From Hordeum vulgare subsp. vulgare (Eukaryota > Streptophyta > Magnoliopsida > Poales > Poaceae), in NCBI RefSeq assembly GCF_904849725.1, contig NC_058519.1, forward strand, positions 651,547,387 to 651,611,386: DNA of 64,000 nucleotides. Reading direction: 5' to 3'. This document shows positions 44,794 through 56,002 of the stretch, one piece after another. The translations under genes were made by a program, and so were the position numbers. Position 1 is the first letter of the stretch, and every line of letters begins with the position of its first letter. The notes below the pieces were generated by a model, which saw only the letters and a list, made by a program, of their open reading frames with translations, ran no database searches and had not been told where the DNA came from.

Positions 44794-46147
44794 GCAACAG
44801 TTTTCGAGGGTAGAGTATTCAACCCAAATTTGTTGGTTCAACACAAGGGGAGGCAAAGAATATTCTCGAGTATTAGCAGTTGAGTTGTCAATTCAACCAC
44901 ACCTGAAAACTTAGTATTTGCAGCAAAGTTTCAGTAGCAAAGTAGTGTGATAGTAACGATAGTAGCGGTAACAGTAGAAGTAGTGACAGCAGTAGCGGTA
45001 AAGTAACTTAGCAAGGACCAGTAGGAAAAGCTCGTAGGCATTGGATCGGTGATGGATAATTATGTCGGATGACATTCATCATGTAACAGTTATAACATAG
45101 GGTGATATGTAACTAGCTCCAGTTCGTCAATGTAATGTAGGCATGTATTCCGTATTTAGTCATACGTGCTTATGGAAAAGAACTTGCATGACATCTTTTG
45201 TCCATCCCTCCCGTGGCAGTTGGGTCCTAATGGAAACTAAGGGATATTAAGGTCTCCTTTTAATAGAGAACCGGAACAAAGCATTAGCACATAGTGAATA
45301 CATGAACTCCTCATACTATGGTCATCTCCGGGAGTGGTTCCGGCTATTGTCACTCCGGGGTTGCCGGGTCATAACACATAGTAGGTGACTACAACTTGCA
45401 AGATAGGATCAAGAACACACATATATTGATGAAAACATAATAGGTTCAGATCTGAAATCATGGCACTCGGGCCCTAGTGACAAGCATTAAGCATAGCAAA
45501 GTAGTAGCAACATCAATCTTAGAACATAGTGGATACTAGGGATCAAACCCCATCAAAACTAACTCGATTACATGATAGATCTCATCCAACCCATCACTGT
45601 CCAGCAAGCCTACGATGAGATTACTCACGAACGATGAAGAGCATCATGGAATTGGCGAGGAAGGATGGTCGGTGATGACGACGGCGTCGATTTCCCCTCT
45701 CCGGAGCCCAGAACAGACTCCAGATCTGCCCTCCAGAGGAAGAATAGGTGGTGGCGGCGGTTCCGTGTCGTGAAACGCGATGAACTCTTCTCTCTTAATT
45801 TTTTCTGGGCGAGAGAGAATATATAGAGCTGGAGTTGGAGGCTGCGGAGCCACGAGGGCCTCACAAGCCTGCCAGGCGCGACCTAGGGGGGGCGCCTCCT
45901 CGGCTTGTGGGCTCCTGGCTCCGTGTCTTCAGGTGATTCTTGCGCCAGTATTTTTTATATATTCCACAAAAAATCCTCGTAAATTTCCATGTCATTCTGA
46001 GAATTTTTATTTCTGCACAAAAACAACACCATGGCAATTCTGCTGAAAACAACGTCAGTCCAGGTTAGTTTCATTCAAATCATGCAAATTAGAGTCCAAA
46101 ACAAGGGAAAAAGAGTTTGGAAAAGTAGATACGATGGAGACGTATCA
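44794..46147 (-). repeat. 5' LTR of element C, 3' end deleted
   Basis: It begins TGATACGTCTCC at 46147 on the minus strand and runs to GCAACAG (44794-44800), where it joins the second half of the primer-binding site directly (CCCCGGCAAC on the plus strand). The terminal 25 bp present at 16199-16223, and the outer half of the tRNA-Asp site, are gone. TATA box AATATATAG at 45819-45827. Confidence 0.92.
45845..45923 (-). promoter_or_regulatory. GC-rich hairpin upstream of the TATA box, element C 5' LTR
   Basis: Outer arms CGGAGCCA and TGGCTCCG pair exactly. CACAAGCC with GGCTTGTG and AGGCGC with GCGCCT form the inner stem. The TATA box follows about 20 nt after the stem on the minus strand. Confidence 0.82.
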
Positions 46148-46152
46148 TACAT

Positions 46153-47292
46153 GATCCAAGATAAGCAACCCATGTCCGATCATCACGTGATATGAGGTGG
46201 TTTCAATGGTGAACATCTCCATGTTGATCATATCTACTATATGACTCATGTTCGACCTTTCGGTCTCCTGTGTTCAGAGGCCATGTTTGTACATGCTAGG
46301 CTCGTCAAGTTTCACCCGAGTGTTCCGCGTGTGCAAAACTATCTTGCACCCGTTGTATGTGAACGTAGAGTCTATCACACCCGATCATCACGTGGTGTCT
46401 CGAAACGACGAACTTTCGCAATGATGCACACTCAGGGAGAACACAATTTTATCTTAAAATTTTAGTGAGGGATCACCTTATAATTCTACCGTCGTCCTAA
46501 GCAAAACAAGGTGCATAAAAGGATTAACATCACATTCAAATCATAAGTGACATGATATGACCATGATCTTGTGCTTTTGATCTCCATCTCCAAAGCACCG
46601 ACATGATCTCCATCATCACCGGCGCCACACCATGATCTCCATCATTGTGCTGCCATGGAGGTTGTCATGCCAACCATGCTTGTACTACTATTGCTACCGT
46701 TTGGCTATAAAGTAAAGCATCACCTATCATTTAATGAGTGACACGAAGGTCATACAATAATAAAAGACAACCCTATGGCTCCTACCGGTTGCTGTAGCAT
46801 CGACATGCAAGTCGATATTAACTATTAAAACATGATCATCTCATACATCAAATATATAACATCATGTCTTTGTCTATCATATCACAACATACCCTGCAAA
46901 AACAAGTTAGACGTCCTCTAATATGTTGTTGCATGTTTTACGTGGCTGCTGTGGGTATCTAGCAAGAACAATTCTTACCTACGCAAAACCACAAGGTGAT
47001 ACACAAGTTGCTATTTAACCTTCTCGAAGGACCGCCTTTGTCGAATCCGATTCAACTAAAGTAGGAGAGACACACACCAGCCAGCCATCTTTATGCAACA
47101 AGTTGCATGTTAGTCGATGGAACCGGTCTCTCGTACGTGGACGAATAAGGTTGGTCCGGGCCGCTTCATCCCACAATAACGCCGAATCAAGTAAAGACTA
47201 AGGAGGGAAACAATCTGAATATCAATGCCCACAAACTCCTTTGTGTTCTACTCAAGATGTCATCTACGCATAGACCTAGCTCATGATGGCAC
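46153..47292 (-). other. 5' leader and start of gag region of element D, with worn primer-binding site
   Basis: Minus-strand sequence between the 5' LTR and the element C insertion. The primer site at 47279-47292 should match initiator tRNA-Met (TGGTATCAGAGC) but reads TGCCATCATGAGC. No open gag frame is left. Confidence 0.75.
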
Positions 47293-49092
47293 TGCTGAGG
47301 AATGTTGCATGGGAAAAAAATTCCTACGCAGATTATACAAGATCTATCCATGGTGATGACCATCTACGAGAGGAGAGATCGGATCCACATACCCTTGAAG
47401 ATCACTAAGCGGAAGCGTATATAACGTGGTTGATGTAGTCGAACATCTTTGCAATCCAAATCGCAATCCGTCCCGTGATCCCATCACGATCCATCCAGCG
47501 ATCTCATCACGATCCATCCCGATCTAGTGCCGAACGGACGATACCTCCGCGTTCAGCACACGTATAGCTCGATGAAGATCTCCACCTCATCAATCCAGCA
47601 AGAGAGGGTGGAGAGGTAGACGAGTTCTCCGACAGCACGACGACGTGGCGGCGATGGTGCTGGACTTGTCCCGGCAGGGCTTCGCCAAGCACTACCGAAA
47701 CTGATCTAGAGGAGAAACGAACCAGCGGGAGGGAGAGAGGCTTGCGCCTTGGATTAGGGTTTAGCTTCCCTCTCTCCCCTCCACTATATATAGGAGGAAG
47801 GGGGGTGGTTGTGGAGGCCAAGGGTTTCCCCTAGGGCCTTGTCCATCACCCCAAAGGAGGAGTCCTCCACCAAGGGAGGTGGAGTCCTAGTAGGACTCCC
47901 TCCCCACTTGGCCTACTCCCACCTCTTAGCGCAAGGGCCTTTAGGAGCTGGCTGCCCAGCCCACTGGGGCTGGTGCACCACCTCTTAGGTCCATGTGGCC
48001 CCTGGGTGGGTGGACCTCTCCTGATGGACCCCCGGAACCAATTCGTCACTCCTGGTACACTACCGGAAGTGCCCGAAATCATTCCGGAGCCCAAATACCC
48101 TTTTTCTATATATCAATCTTCGTCCGCAGACCATTCCGGAACTCCTGGCGACGTCCGGGATCTCATAATGGACTCCAAACAACCTTCGGTCACCAACATA
48201 CATAACTCAACTATACCGAACATCATCGAACCTTAAGTGTGTAGACCCTGCGGGTTCGAGAACTATGCAGACATGACCGAGGCACTCTCTGGTCAATAAC
48301 CAATAGCGGGACCTGGATGCCCATATTGGCTCCTACATATTCTATGAAGATCTTTATCAATCGAACCTCTATGTCAAGGATTCAATTAATCCCATACGTC
48401 GTTCCCTTTGTCCATCGGTATGTTACTTGTCCGAGATTCGATCATCGGTATGTCCATACCTAGTTCAATCTCGTTATCGGCAAGTCTCTTTACTCGTTCC
48501 GTAATACAAGCTCTCGTTACTAACTCCTTAGTCACATTGCTTGCAAGCTTCTTGTGATGTTGTGCTACCAAGTGGGCCCAGAGTTACCTCTCCGTTATAT
48601 GGAGTGAAAAATCCCAGTCTCGATTCACGCCAACCCAACAGACACCTTTGGAGATACCTGTAGAGCACCTTTATAGTCACTCAGTTACGTTGTGACGTTT
48701 GATACACACAATGCATTCCTCCGGTGTCCGAGAGTTGCATGATCTCATGGTCATATGAACACATACTTTGACATGCAGAAAACAGTAGCAATAAACTAAC
48801 ACAATCACATCCTAGGTTCATAGTTTGGGTCTTGTCCATCACATCATTCTCCTAATGTTGTGATCCTATTATCAAATGACAACCCATGTCTATGATTAGG
48901 AAACCTTGACCATCTTTGATCAACGAGCTAGTCCAGCAGAGGCTCACTAGGGACAGTGTGTTGTCTATGTATCCACACATGTATTTAAGTTTCCAATCAA
49001 TACAATTCCAGCATGAATAATAAACGATTATCATGAATAAGGAAATATAATAATAACTAATTTATTATTGTCTCTTGGACATATTTCCAACA
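47293..49092 (-). repeat. 5' LTR of element D
   Basis: 1800 bp. It starts TGTTGGAAATAT at 49092 on the minus strand, TATA box TATATATAG near 47785-47793. It is followed on the plus strand by CTGAA, the duplicated target. Confidence 0.93.
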
Positions 49093-49097
49093 CTGAA

Positions 49098-49618
49098 CAC
49101 CCTCCCCCCTCCCCCCCCCTACCTACACATACACAAAAAAAACATATCCACCTCATCTCCACCCTTGTCATTGTGGTCAACTGCATCACCGCCTCCTCCG
49201 GATCATTTCTCGTGAGCCTCGTCAGGATGGTGTGACCAGCCAAGAACTCCCATCTCTAGGGCGACGCTTTGCTCCTCTTCTATTTATCTCTAGAAATCTA
49301 CTGGCGCTATAATTGTTTTCAGGGCATATACCAAACGTGATTTGCTTTTCCTAGTCCATTTCCATCTTCCAAGGAGACAAAGTGGATCTTTCCTCCTGTC
49401 TTCATTGCTCTCTGCATGCCCAAACTCCACAAGATATACGACATGTGCTACACCCCCGTTACTATGCTAGACATGCATATTGCACGGTGAATTGGTAACT
49501 TTTTTTTCCTATTTGTTGTGTAAAATTATTTGAAGCAAGCATTATAAGACAACGTAAAATCCAAATTTGTATTATGATAATTAGAAGTATTGTAACGCAC
49601 TAAATTATGCAAGTAAAG
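49098..49618. other. Intergenic, no gene seen
   Basis: It begins with a C-rich tract and continues as low-complexity non-coding sequence. The longest frames lack recognisable domains. Confidence 0.6.
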
Positions 49619-49620
49619 TA

Positions 49621-49715
49621 CTCGCTCCATCCCATAATATAAAATCTTATCACATCCAATTTGCTACAAATTCAAATTAAATGTAATAAGATCTTATATT
49701 ATGGGACAGAGGGAG
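49621..49715. mobile_element. Stowaway MITE, 95 bp
   Basis: CTCGCTCCATCCCATAATAT and ATATTATGGGACAGAGGGAG are terminal inverted repeats, with TA on each side. The whole element folds into one hairpin. Confidence 0.9.
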
Positions 49716-49785
49716 TACTATGTAAGATCGAATTTGCACCTCCAGCATATTAGATTGGGGGAGGAGGGGGGGGGGGGATGTGCAT

Positions 49786-50690
49786 AGGCATTTACTATTC
49801 GTGTCAACAAATGATAGAGAATGATCCACCTTTCATAATCTTTGACATCATGGACCGCACATCATAGTACTTTATTTCCTAAACTAAAATACAGCCCTAG
49901 TTATCGACAATTCACTACGAAATCCGATAAAACTTTGATACTATTATACATCAAGATTTTTTTTGTGAAATGGCAAGATTCCAACATTCATTAAGAAGAA
50001 AAGAGTTGCTGGACATTTAATAAGCGTCATATGATAGAACATGATCCACCTTTCACAATATTTGACATCATGGACCACACATCATAATACTTTGTTTTCT
50101 AAACTAAAATACAGCCCTAGCTATCGATAATCCACTACTAAATTCAGAAAAACTTTGATACTATTATACATCAAGATTTTTTTCTAAATGGCAGGATTCC
50201 AACATTCATCAAGAAGAAAAGTGTTGCTCGGCATTTACTACTCGTGTCAACAAATGATAGAACATGATCCACCTTTCACAATATTTGACATCATGGACCG
50301 CACATGATAGTACTTTGTTTTCTAAACTAAAATACAACCCTAGCTATCGATAATCAACTACGAAATTCAGCAAACTTTGATACTATTATACATCAAGATA
50401 TTTGTTTTTTGAAATGGCAGCATTCCAACATTCATTAAGAAGAAAAGTGTTGCTCGACATTTACTACTCGTGTCAACAAATGATAGAACATCATCCACCT
50501 TTCACAATCTTTGACATCATGGACCGCACATCATAGTACTTTGTTTTCTAAACTAGAATACAGCCCTATCTATGATACTTCACTACGAAATTAAGAAAAA
50601 CTTTGATACTATTATACATCAAGATTTTTTTTCTTTGAAATTGTAGGATTCCAACATTCATTAACAAGAAAAGAGTTGCTCAATTAATTA
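49786..50690. repeat. Tandem repeat, about 4 units of 220-226 bp
   Basis: The landmark ATCCACCTTTCA recurs at about 49823, 50043, 50266 and 50492. Each unit includes TTTGACATCATGGACC, TACTATTATACATCAAGAT, a T-run and ATTCCAACATTCATTAA. Units differ by a few substitutions and by length of the T-run. No coding. Confidence 0.9.
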
Positions 50691-50937
50691 AGGAAAACCG
50701 AGCGAAAACCAAATCGTACAATTCACTATGAAAAACCAGATGAAAAACCATCACAGCCGCTGTGAGGCACACATCTGGTACAGAAAATATATTAAGACTT
50801 TCACATAATAGTACAATGATAAATCTAAGCTCACCCAACAAGGGCAAAGGAGCTCATCATCAAATTGGTCATGATTAGTCTCGAAAGAACGTGATTAACT
50901 GTAAGTGTAGCCCATTCTTTCATTTTCAGTAAACTGT
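50691..50937. other. Intergenic, no gene seen
   Basis: Short non-coding flank between the tandem repeat and the host MITE. Confidence 0.5.
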
Positions 50938-51849
50938 GGCTGGTCACAATGAAAGTATCGTAGATTGTATCATGCATGCCAACTAGCTAGAGACTAGTGG
51001 AGAAATGGCTACCCAAAACTTTTGTTGGTGGTGGGCCATTTCCAACCAACGCCAGCACTATAGTTTTCAAATAGCGCTTGCGTCGCCCATTTTCACACGA
51101 CATAGGTAATTACTTAGTGTTGACGTTGAAATTTAATCAAATGTCACTTGTATGTGGGCTCCAATTTTGTGTGCAGGCGTAATTTACTGTTGGCGTAGCA
51201 GATCTATGCCACGCCGGCAATATTTCCTATACTGACGTTGCTTTCTTCCAGACGCCAGCACCATGTTTTGTGAGTCCATTTTTGTCAGTCCACTTTGCGG
51301 ATCACGTAACACCGACGTAGTCGAATATGACACGTCAGGAATATACATTGTAGTGATGTCGTTGCCTTGGGTTGCAACACCAGCAATAAAGTCACAACAC
51401 TATTTCCACGTGATAACCGTTGTGTATTCACCTAGTATATTCCCTTCTTCTTGCTCTTGCTCTTCCTTTTCCTCCTCTCTCTCCCCCTTCATCTTGAGAA
51501 ACCCAATTATTTTATAAGCTTGATTCTTAATTAGGTAGTTAGATCTAGCTAGGTGATGCATTAATTATGTTTGTTAGCCTCCACACACTCACTCTCTAAG
51601 CTAGCTATCTAGTTGTCTCCTCCACCCACGTGCATTAAATTTTGCTACATTCTCCATTAATGGTGCCCTCCAACCTATGCGCGGTCGACCGACTTCTCGC
51701 GCAATCGATCGAGGACTAGCTCGGCTCGCGTATCATCTATTTGAGGTAATTAACACAAACACTTTCTTGATATTTAATTATGTGTGTGTGTGTGCGCGAT
51801 TGTTATAAATATATGGTGAAACATGTATGGGAAATTTGTCGAGCGCACA

Positions 51850-52653
51850 CAATGATGTTACGACAAGCAGATATAATCATTTCTTGGCAGCAGACTCCCA
51901 AGGGCCCCTTAAAGAGAGAGCATACAATGGCAGGAAGGCACATGATCGAAGCCCAAATCACTAGAGAGCACAAATCCAAATTTGTTGCTTGGTTAAAAGA
52001 GCGAATTCGAGAGAAACCACTGCCAATGAGTATTGCCAATGCAAATCTCATCTATGCATTAGCAGTAGGGCCCGTATGCGGTGTCGCCATCTAGCAATCA
52101 TATGATATCAATGAATACACATTCTATACTGAGGCAAAATAAAAAAACTATGATTATCAGAACTCAGGCGTCACGCTAGTTGCCTTCACCGAGAATGAAA
52201 ATAACAGGTATTACAGAAGATCAAATAGATATGGGCACTTGAGTAAGCCGAAGATCACACGGTGCCACTATTCCGGGTCAAATGGGCGAAGAATGTTGAG
52301 AAGGAAGAATGTGGTGTCTTTACCATGTCTTTGCTTGAACCTGCTGGTGCAAAGGGTGTGAAAGGAATTACCGCCAAATAGGAGCCTTGGTCGCTAAGAA
52401 TGTGTCACAATGCTTCTACATAACTGATCCAGCAAAGCCGAGTCGTGTTGTCGTCAGGTGATCCAAGAGGAGCATCCTTAGGATGAACGAAGTGGCGAAC
52501 GAGGATGACTATGATCAGTTTGGCGTGGACCCAAAAGAAGAGGAGAACTGTGATGACGATGGAAATTACACCACCAGAAGAGCAGAACTACGTTGCCTGA
52601 GACAGGACATCCCTTCTTACGAAAGACTCACGGAAGTATTCAAGCAAGACTAA
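51850..52653 (+). pseudogene. CACTA transposase, C-terminal fragment (DUF4216-type)
   Basis: Broken frames together follow the TNP2-type transposase C-terminus: REHKSKFVAWLKERI near 51970, SYDINEYTFYTEAK near 52100, QNSGVTLV near 52160, VPLFRVKWAKN near 52260, CGVFTMS near 52310, EPWSLAKNVSQCFYITDP near 52380, ending FKQD and a stop near 52650. Several stops and frameshifts are present and the catalytic N-terminal half is missing, so the element cannot move itself. Confidence 0.78.
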
Positions 52654-53186
52654 AAACACCCAAACAATCATTGATAGGATTGTGAAACTACATCGTACTT
52701 GATTTATGTACTTTTGTGTACTTTTCATTGTGTAATACCTCACACATTTGTACATCATTTGTGTGTACCTCCTTAATTGTATTATTATATACTTTGATCC
52801 ATACTTTTTATGTAATATGAATTTTCTCACGCCACCTGTCAATTAGAGCAGCCCTAAAACAACACCAAATACTGCTGGCTTTAGCCACATCATTGACGCC
52901 AACACTAACAACCAATCGACACTTTAGTTTACACTGCTGTGAGAACAACTCATTTCAGCCTCCTCCTCTGCCCCCCTTCCCACCCCCGCCGTAGGACACT
53001 GTTCTCCCATGAGTCGCGCCATTCCACGCCCAGCCATGCCCCCGCGCTGCCCAGCCGTTCCCAACCAGCTCATCCAAGAGCCTCTCCGACCGACGAGCTC
53101 ACCCTCGTCACGTCTGGACACTCTCTCCCGCCATCGTCCTGTCCGACCGCCCAATCCAACCCGTCCTCTCTGCAACCCGAACCTAT

Positions 53187-54935
53187 CATGCAGGGGCGCC
53201 CCCCTCTCGTTCCGGAAGGTACAAAACGACCTATGCCATTTGATGAAATGCATTATATGTTTATTTGTGAATTGATGAAATGCATTATATATGTGTTGCA
53301 TCGTGTGTTCTTATGAATTTTCTCACGCTATGCTTCCATTTGCAGGGAATGTCGAGAGAGTTGCCAATGATTTGGGGAAACGTGGATTCATTTCCGTTTC
53401 ATCAAATTTTTGGCATTCAATATGTCCATTTTTGCCAATGGTCATGCCGATTATCCATTGATTTTTTATTCTATGAATGCATCACAAAATGGAAGAATGT
53501 CCGTACTGTTCGGACACAACAGGTATGTGCGACGATCCTCACCTTGACAACAATAAATGCTTCTCCATCACACTACTATGTGACTACAAATATTATTGGG
53601 TAATCAATCTTAACATTGCTGGTAAATATAATTTTCTGCTTTTTCTTCAGAGTATAATTTATGTTTCTTATTTGTCATCTAGTGTGTCCCTTTCTACGCA
53701 AGACCTTTTCTCTTAGACAAGTTTTTTGTCCGCGACATGGAAGAGGTGACTCACATGACTGCTTACCTCAAGACAAAAGATTGTTTCAATTTCAAATGTA
53801 CGATCTATAATGAGGTAGACCACATATATTTTGCTTGTGCTAATTGGAAAGGGTTCATCAAAGCTTACAGTTTTGAGCCTGGTATGGAAATAATATTTTA
53901 TATCGACACCTATTCCCTAAGTGATGAAGACATATGGGTGGATTTAGACTTGCTGCCCATTCTTCCTCCTTGTAAGTTTCATGAATAAACTTGTTAAATA
54001 ACATTTAGATTACACTCCGAAATAGATGTTATTCAACCTTAAGTTATCTTTTTTATTTTAAATTGATAGCTTATTTTCTATCTCTAAGAAACATATGAAA
54101 CATAGTAGACGACACCTGCTACACTGCCCGTAGTATGATTACTTGGCAGGAAAAATACTACCTTGTTTTCTTTGTTGCTGGTCCAAATGATGCACGATAC
54201 CTGCCACTAGTTCATACCTTGAACAAAGGAAACATTTATAGAAAATGCATGGTAAGAGTTTCAACTATAGCATCGAAAGTGGCTTTCTGCTTCCGAGCTC
54301 ATTTGAGCTTGGGTGAACAGTAAAATTGAAACAAATTCAAAAAATGTTCAAACAATTCTGAATTTTTTTAGACCAACTTTGACAAAAGTTTTAAATGCAT
54401 GCAAAAATTTGCCATGAACTAACACTTCTACAAGGCGTGGAAAAATAAACAAAATCGACACTCTAAAAATGCGCATTTTTAGAGTATCCATTTTGTTTAT
54501 TTTACCACGCCTTGTAGAAATGTTAGTTCATGCCAAACAATTTCATGCACGTAGAACTTTTGTCAAAGTTGGTCTCAAAAAAATTTCAAAATTGTTTGAA
54601 CATTTTTCGATTTTACTGTTCACCCGAGCTCAAATGAGCTCGGTAGCAGAAACTCCACGTCCCTATAGCATGTCTTTCACATATATCCATTCTTCTTACA
54701 CAGGTCAAGTGTGCGTTACTATACATTGCTTACTATGTTACTATTTTGTTCAAGGACAGAAACTCTCAATATGTGTTGTGCCTCTGGTGATGGATGACCA
54801 CCAGGGTGATATGATAATTATTTTCACCGACAAGATCTAGTTTAGAGGTACATACTTGATTGCATTTAATGGATACCTCAAAATAAATGAATGGAGGCAA
54901 CTAGTGAGTGACTTCAGCTTGAAGATTTGAGACCG
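53187..54935 (+). pseudogene. Captured plant gene fragment inside the CACTA element, B3-like segments
   Basis: Exon-like pieces separated by GT...AG-bounded gaps: MQGRPPLVPE at 53187; MEECPYC...CDYKYYW at 53487-53600; RPFLLDKFFVRDMEEVTH...DLLPILPPC to about 53970; MITWQEKYYLVFFVAG at about 54135; VCVTIHCLLCYYFVQGQKL from about 54700. Segments such as WKGFIKAYSFEPGMEIIFYID look like the end of a B3 DNA-binding domain, and INEWRQLVSDFSL near 54890 resembles the same pattern. Stops break it, and a MITE (54274-54662) sits inside. It matches my memory of a family of unnamed Triticeae proteins; function unknown. Confidence 0.55.
54274..54662. mobile_element. Mutator-type hairpin MITE, 389 bp
   Basis: Nine-base target duplication CTATAGCAT at 54265-54273 and 54663-54671. 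The element is one long inverted repeat: GAGCTCATTTGAGCT...GTGAACAGTAAAAT on the left mirrors ATTTTACTGTTCACCCGAGC on the right, and the arms continue nearly to the centre around 54470. It would fold into a stem of roughly 180 bp. Confidence 0.92.
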
Positions 54936-55592
54936 ATGGATCTCTGTGTTCCATCATGTAGATGCAGGGTTTTTGGTTTTTTCTATTCTTCAAGGTTGTT
55001 CCTAAAGGAGAGGAGTGCTGTATTAGTAGTTACGATCATTAATATATGCATATATATAAATGATGTGCACCCCAATATTAATTATGGTGTGCGTGTTGTA
55101 ATATCTTATCGGAATCAATTTGGAACGTGCACGACTTTATGTATATACTGAATCAAAATTGCGCTACCGTGGCAGCGTTTTTTTGCAACGTTTTGTCAAT
55201 TAATAATGGCGTGCGGAAAAAGGTATGACACGAGTAATGATCTCTCTAGTTTCGGACGTTGGAAAAGATCGCACGCCATAGATATGTAAGATATTGTCGT
55301 CGTGGTGATATGACCAACGCCATAGGTATCTGAAATACTGTTGGTGTCGGCTCCAACATCATCACTATTTTTTAATTGTGCCGCCATATTGGTAGCGTCG
55401 GATGTCCACACCAGTAAGGTCATTTTTGCCACGTCATATCTAGTCTTTTCTACACTAGTGAGACATTTGTGTTGAGGTGTCACATAATTAAACGAGGAAA
55501 GAGAATGTTGAATATCATGATATGATATTGATCATATTAAATGTGTACTAGTATGTGTCTTGCAAGCAATAAATGAGACCAATATGATACTA

Positions 55593-55922
55593 ACTTAGAG
55601 CATCGTTAATAATATAGCCAGCTGAAGGCTATATGAAACTGACATGTCATCTATAGCCATCATTTATATGCACTCATACAACAATGTGGGTTATAAGGTT
55701 GGCTATTACATTAGTGATTTTCTTCATCTTCTCTCTATCTCTTTCTTCACATTAACTGTATTTGCCTAGCAATGCGTATATAGCTAGACGCTTGCATAAG
55801 AGCCCACTTCCCTTACTTTTTCACTTTTCTCTCCTCCACATAGGCAAAAGTGTCATGTAAGCGGGCTATAAACCCACTATTGTACTGGCTCTATGTGGAG
55901 GAGAGAAAAGTGAAAAAGTAAG
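55593..55922. mobile_element. MITE with internal 32-bp perfect palindrome arms
   Basis: It starts near GAGCATCGTTAATAATATAG and carries the GGCTATAAACCCACTATTGTAC motif typical of a Triticeae MITE end. A perfect 32-bp inverted repeat occupies 55812-55843 and 55891-55922 around a 47-nt loop. The phrase GTAAGCGGGCTATAAAC is also directly repeated (55858 and 55918), which blurs the exact right boundary. Confidence 0.6.
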
Positions 55923-56002
55923 CGGGCTATAAACTACAATGCGTAGTATCATAAGAACAAGTACATGATACTAGTTTATGATACTTCTCATTGTGACCAG
56001 CC

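Larger units (their letters stand above)
16199..46147 (-). mobile_element. Element C: Sabrina-type Athila-lineage Gypsy retrotransposon without RT or integrase
   Basis: Flanked by a perfect TACAT duplication (16194-16198 and 46148-46152) inside element D. With elements A and B removed it is about 9.6 kb. Minus-strand order: 5' LTR, gag, protease, long spacer with a promoter-like segment, Athila-type ORF, spacer, 3' LTR. No reverse transcriptase or integrase sequence is present, so it would depend on a relative. I name Sabrina from memory of the LTR start (TGATACGTCTCCATCG); the family name is less certain than the lineage. Confidence 0.88.
10433..49092 (-). mobile_element. Element D: BARE/Angela-type Copia retrotransposon, split by nested insertions
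   Basis: LTRs of about 1.80 kb at both ends start TGTTGGAAATAT on the minus strand, a start I associate with the Angela/BARE group. The flanking bases GTGAA (10428-10432) and CTGAA (49093-49097) are a target duplication with one mismatch. The interior is broken at 16194-16198, where element C inserted with a perfect TACAT duplication. Element D is therefore the oldest layer of the nest. Its coding region is badly decayed. Confidence 0.93.
50992..55460 (+). mobile_element. CACTA (CMC/En-Spm) transposon, 4.5 kb deletion derivative
   Basis: Right end CACTAGTGTAGAAAAG (read inward on the minus strand from 55460); left end GACTAGTGGAGAAATG (first base mutated). Three-base target duplication AGA at 50989-50991 and 55461-55463. 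Subterminal regions are rich in short CGCCA and GACGT motifs in both orientations, as in plant CACTA elements. It carries the C-terminal part of a transposase and a captured gene fragment. Confidence 0.85.
50938..56002. mobile_element. MITE with GGCTGGTCACAATG ends, split by a CACTA element and a second MITE
   Basis: Perfect 14-bp terminal repeats GGCTGGTCACAATG (50938-50951) and CATTGTGACCAGCC (55989-56002). The pieces 50938-50991, 55464-55592 and about 55923-56002 join into a short AT-rich element with repeated TATCATG motifs. The class (Harbinger or Mutator) cannot be settled because no clean target duplication was found. Confidence 0.7.

Noticed and set aside
49786..50690. CRISPR-like array
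   Set aside because: Units of about 222 bp in direct contact without spacers, in plant nuclear DNA. It is an ordinary tandem repeat.
52924..53301. Overlapping 125-codon frames on both strands within the CACTA element
   Set aside because: A proline-, serine- and arginine-rich GC patch, probably the 5' leader of the captured gene rather than a protein gene.
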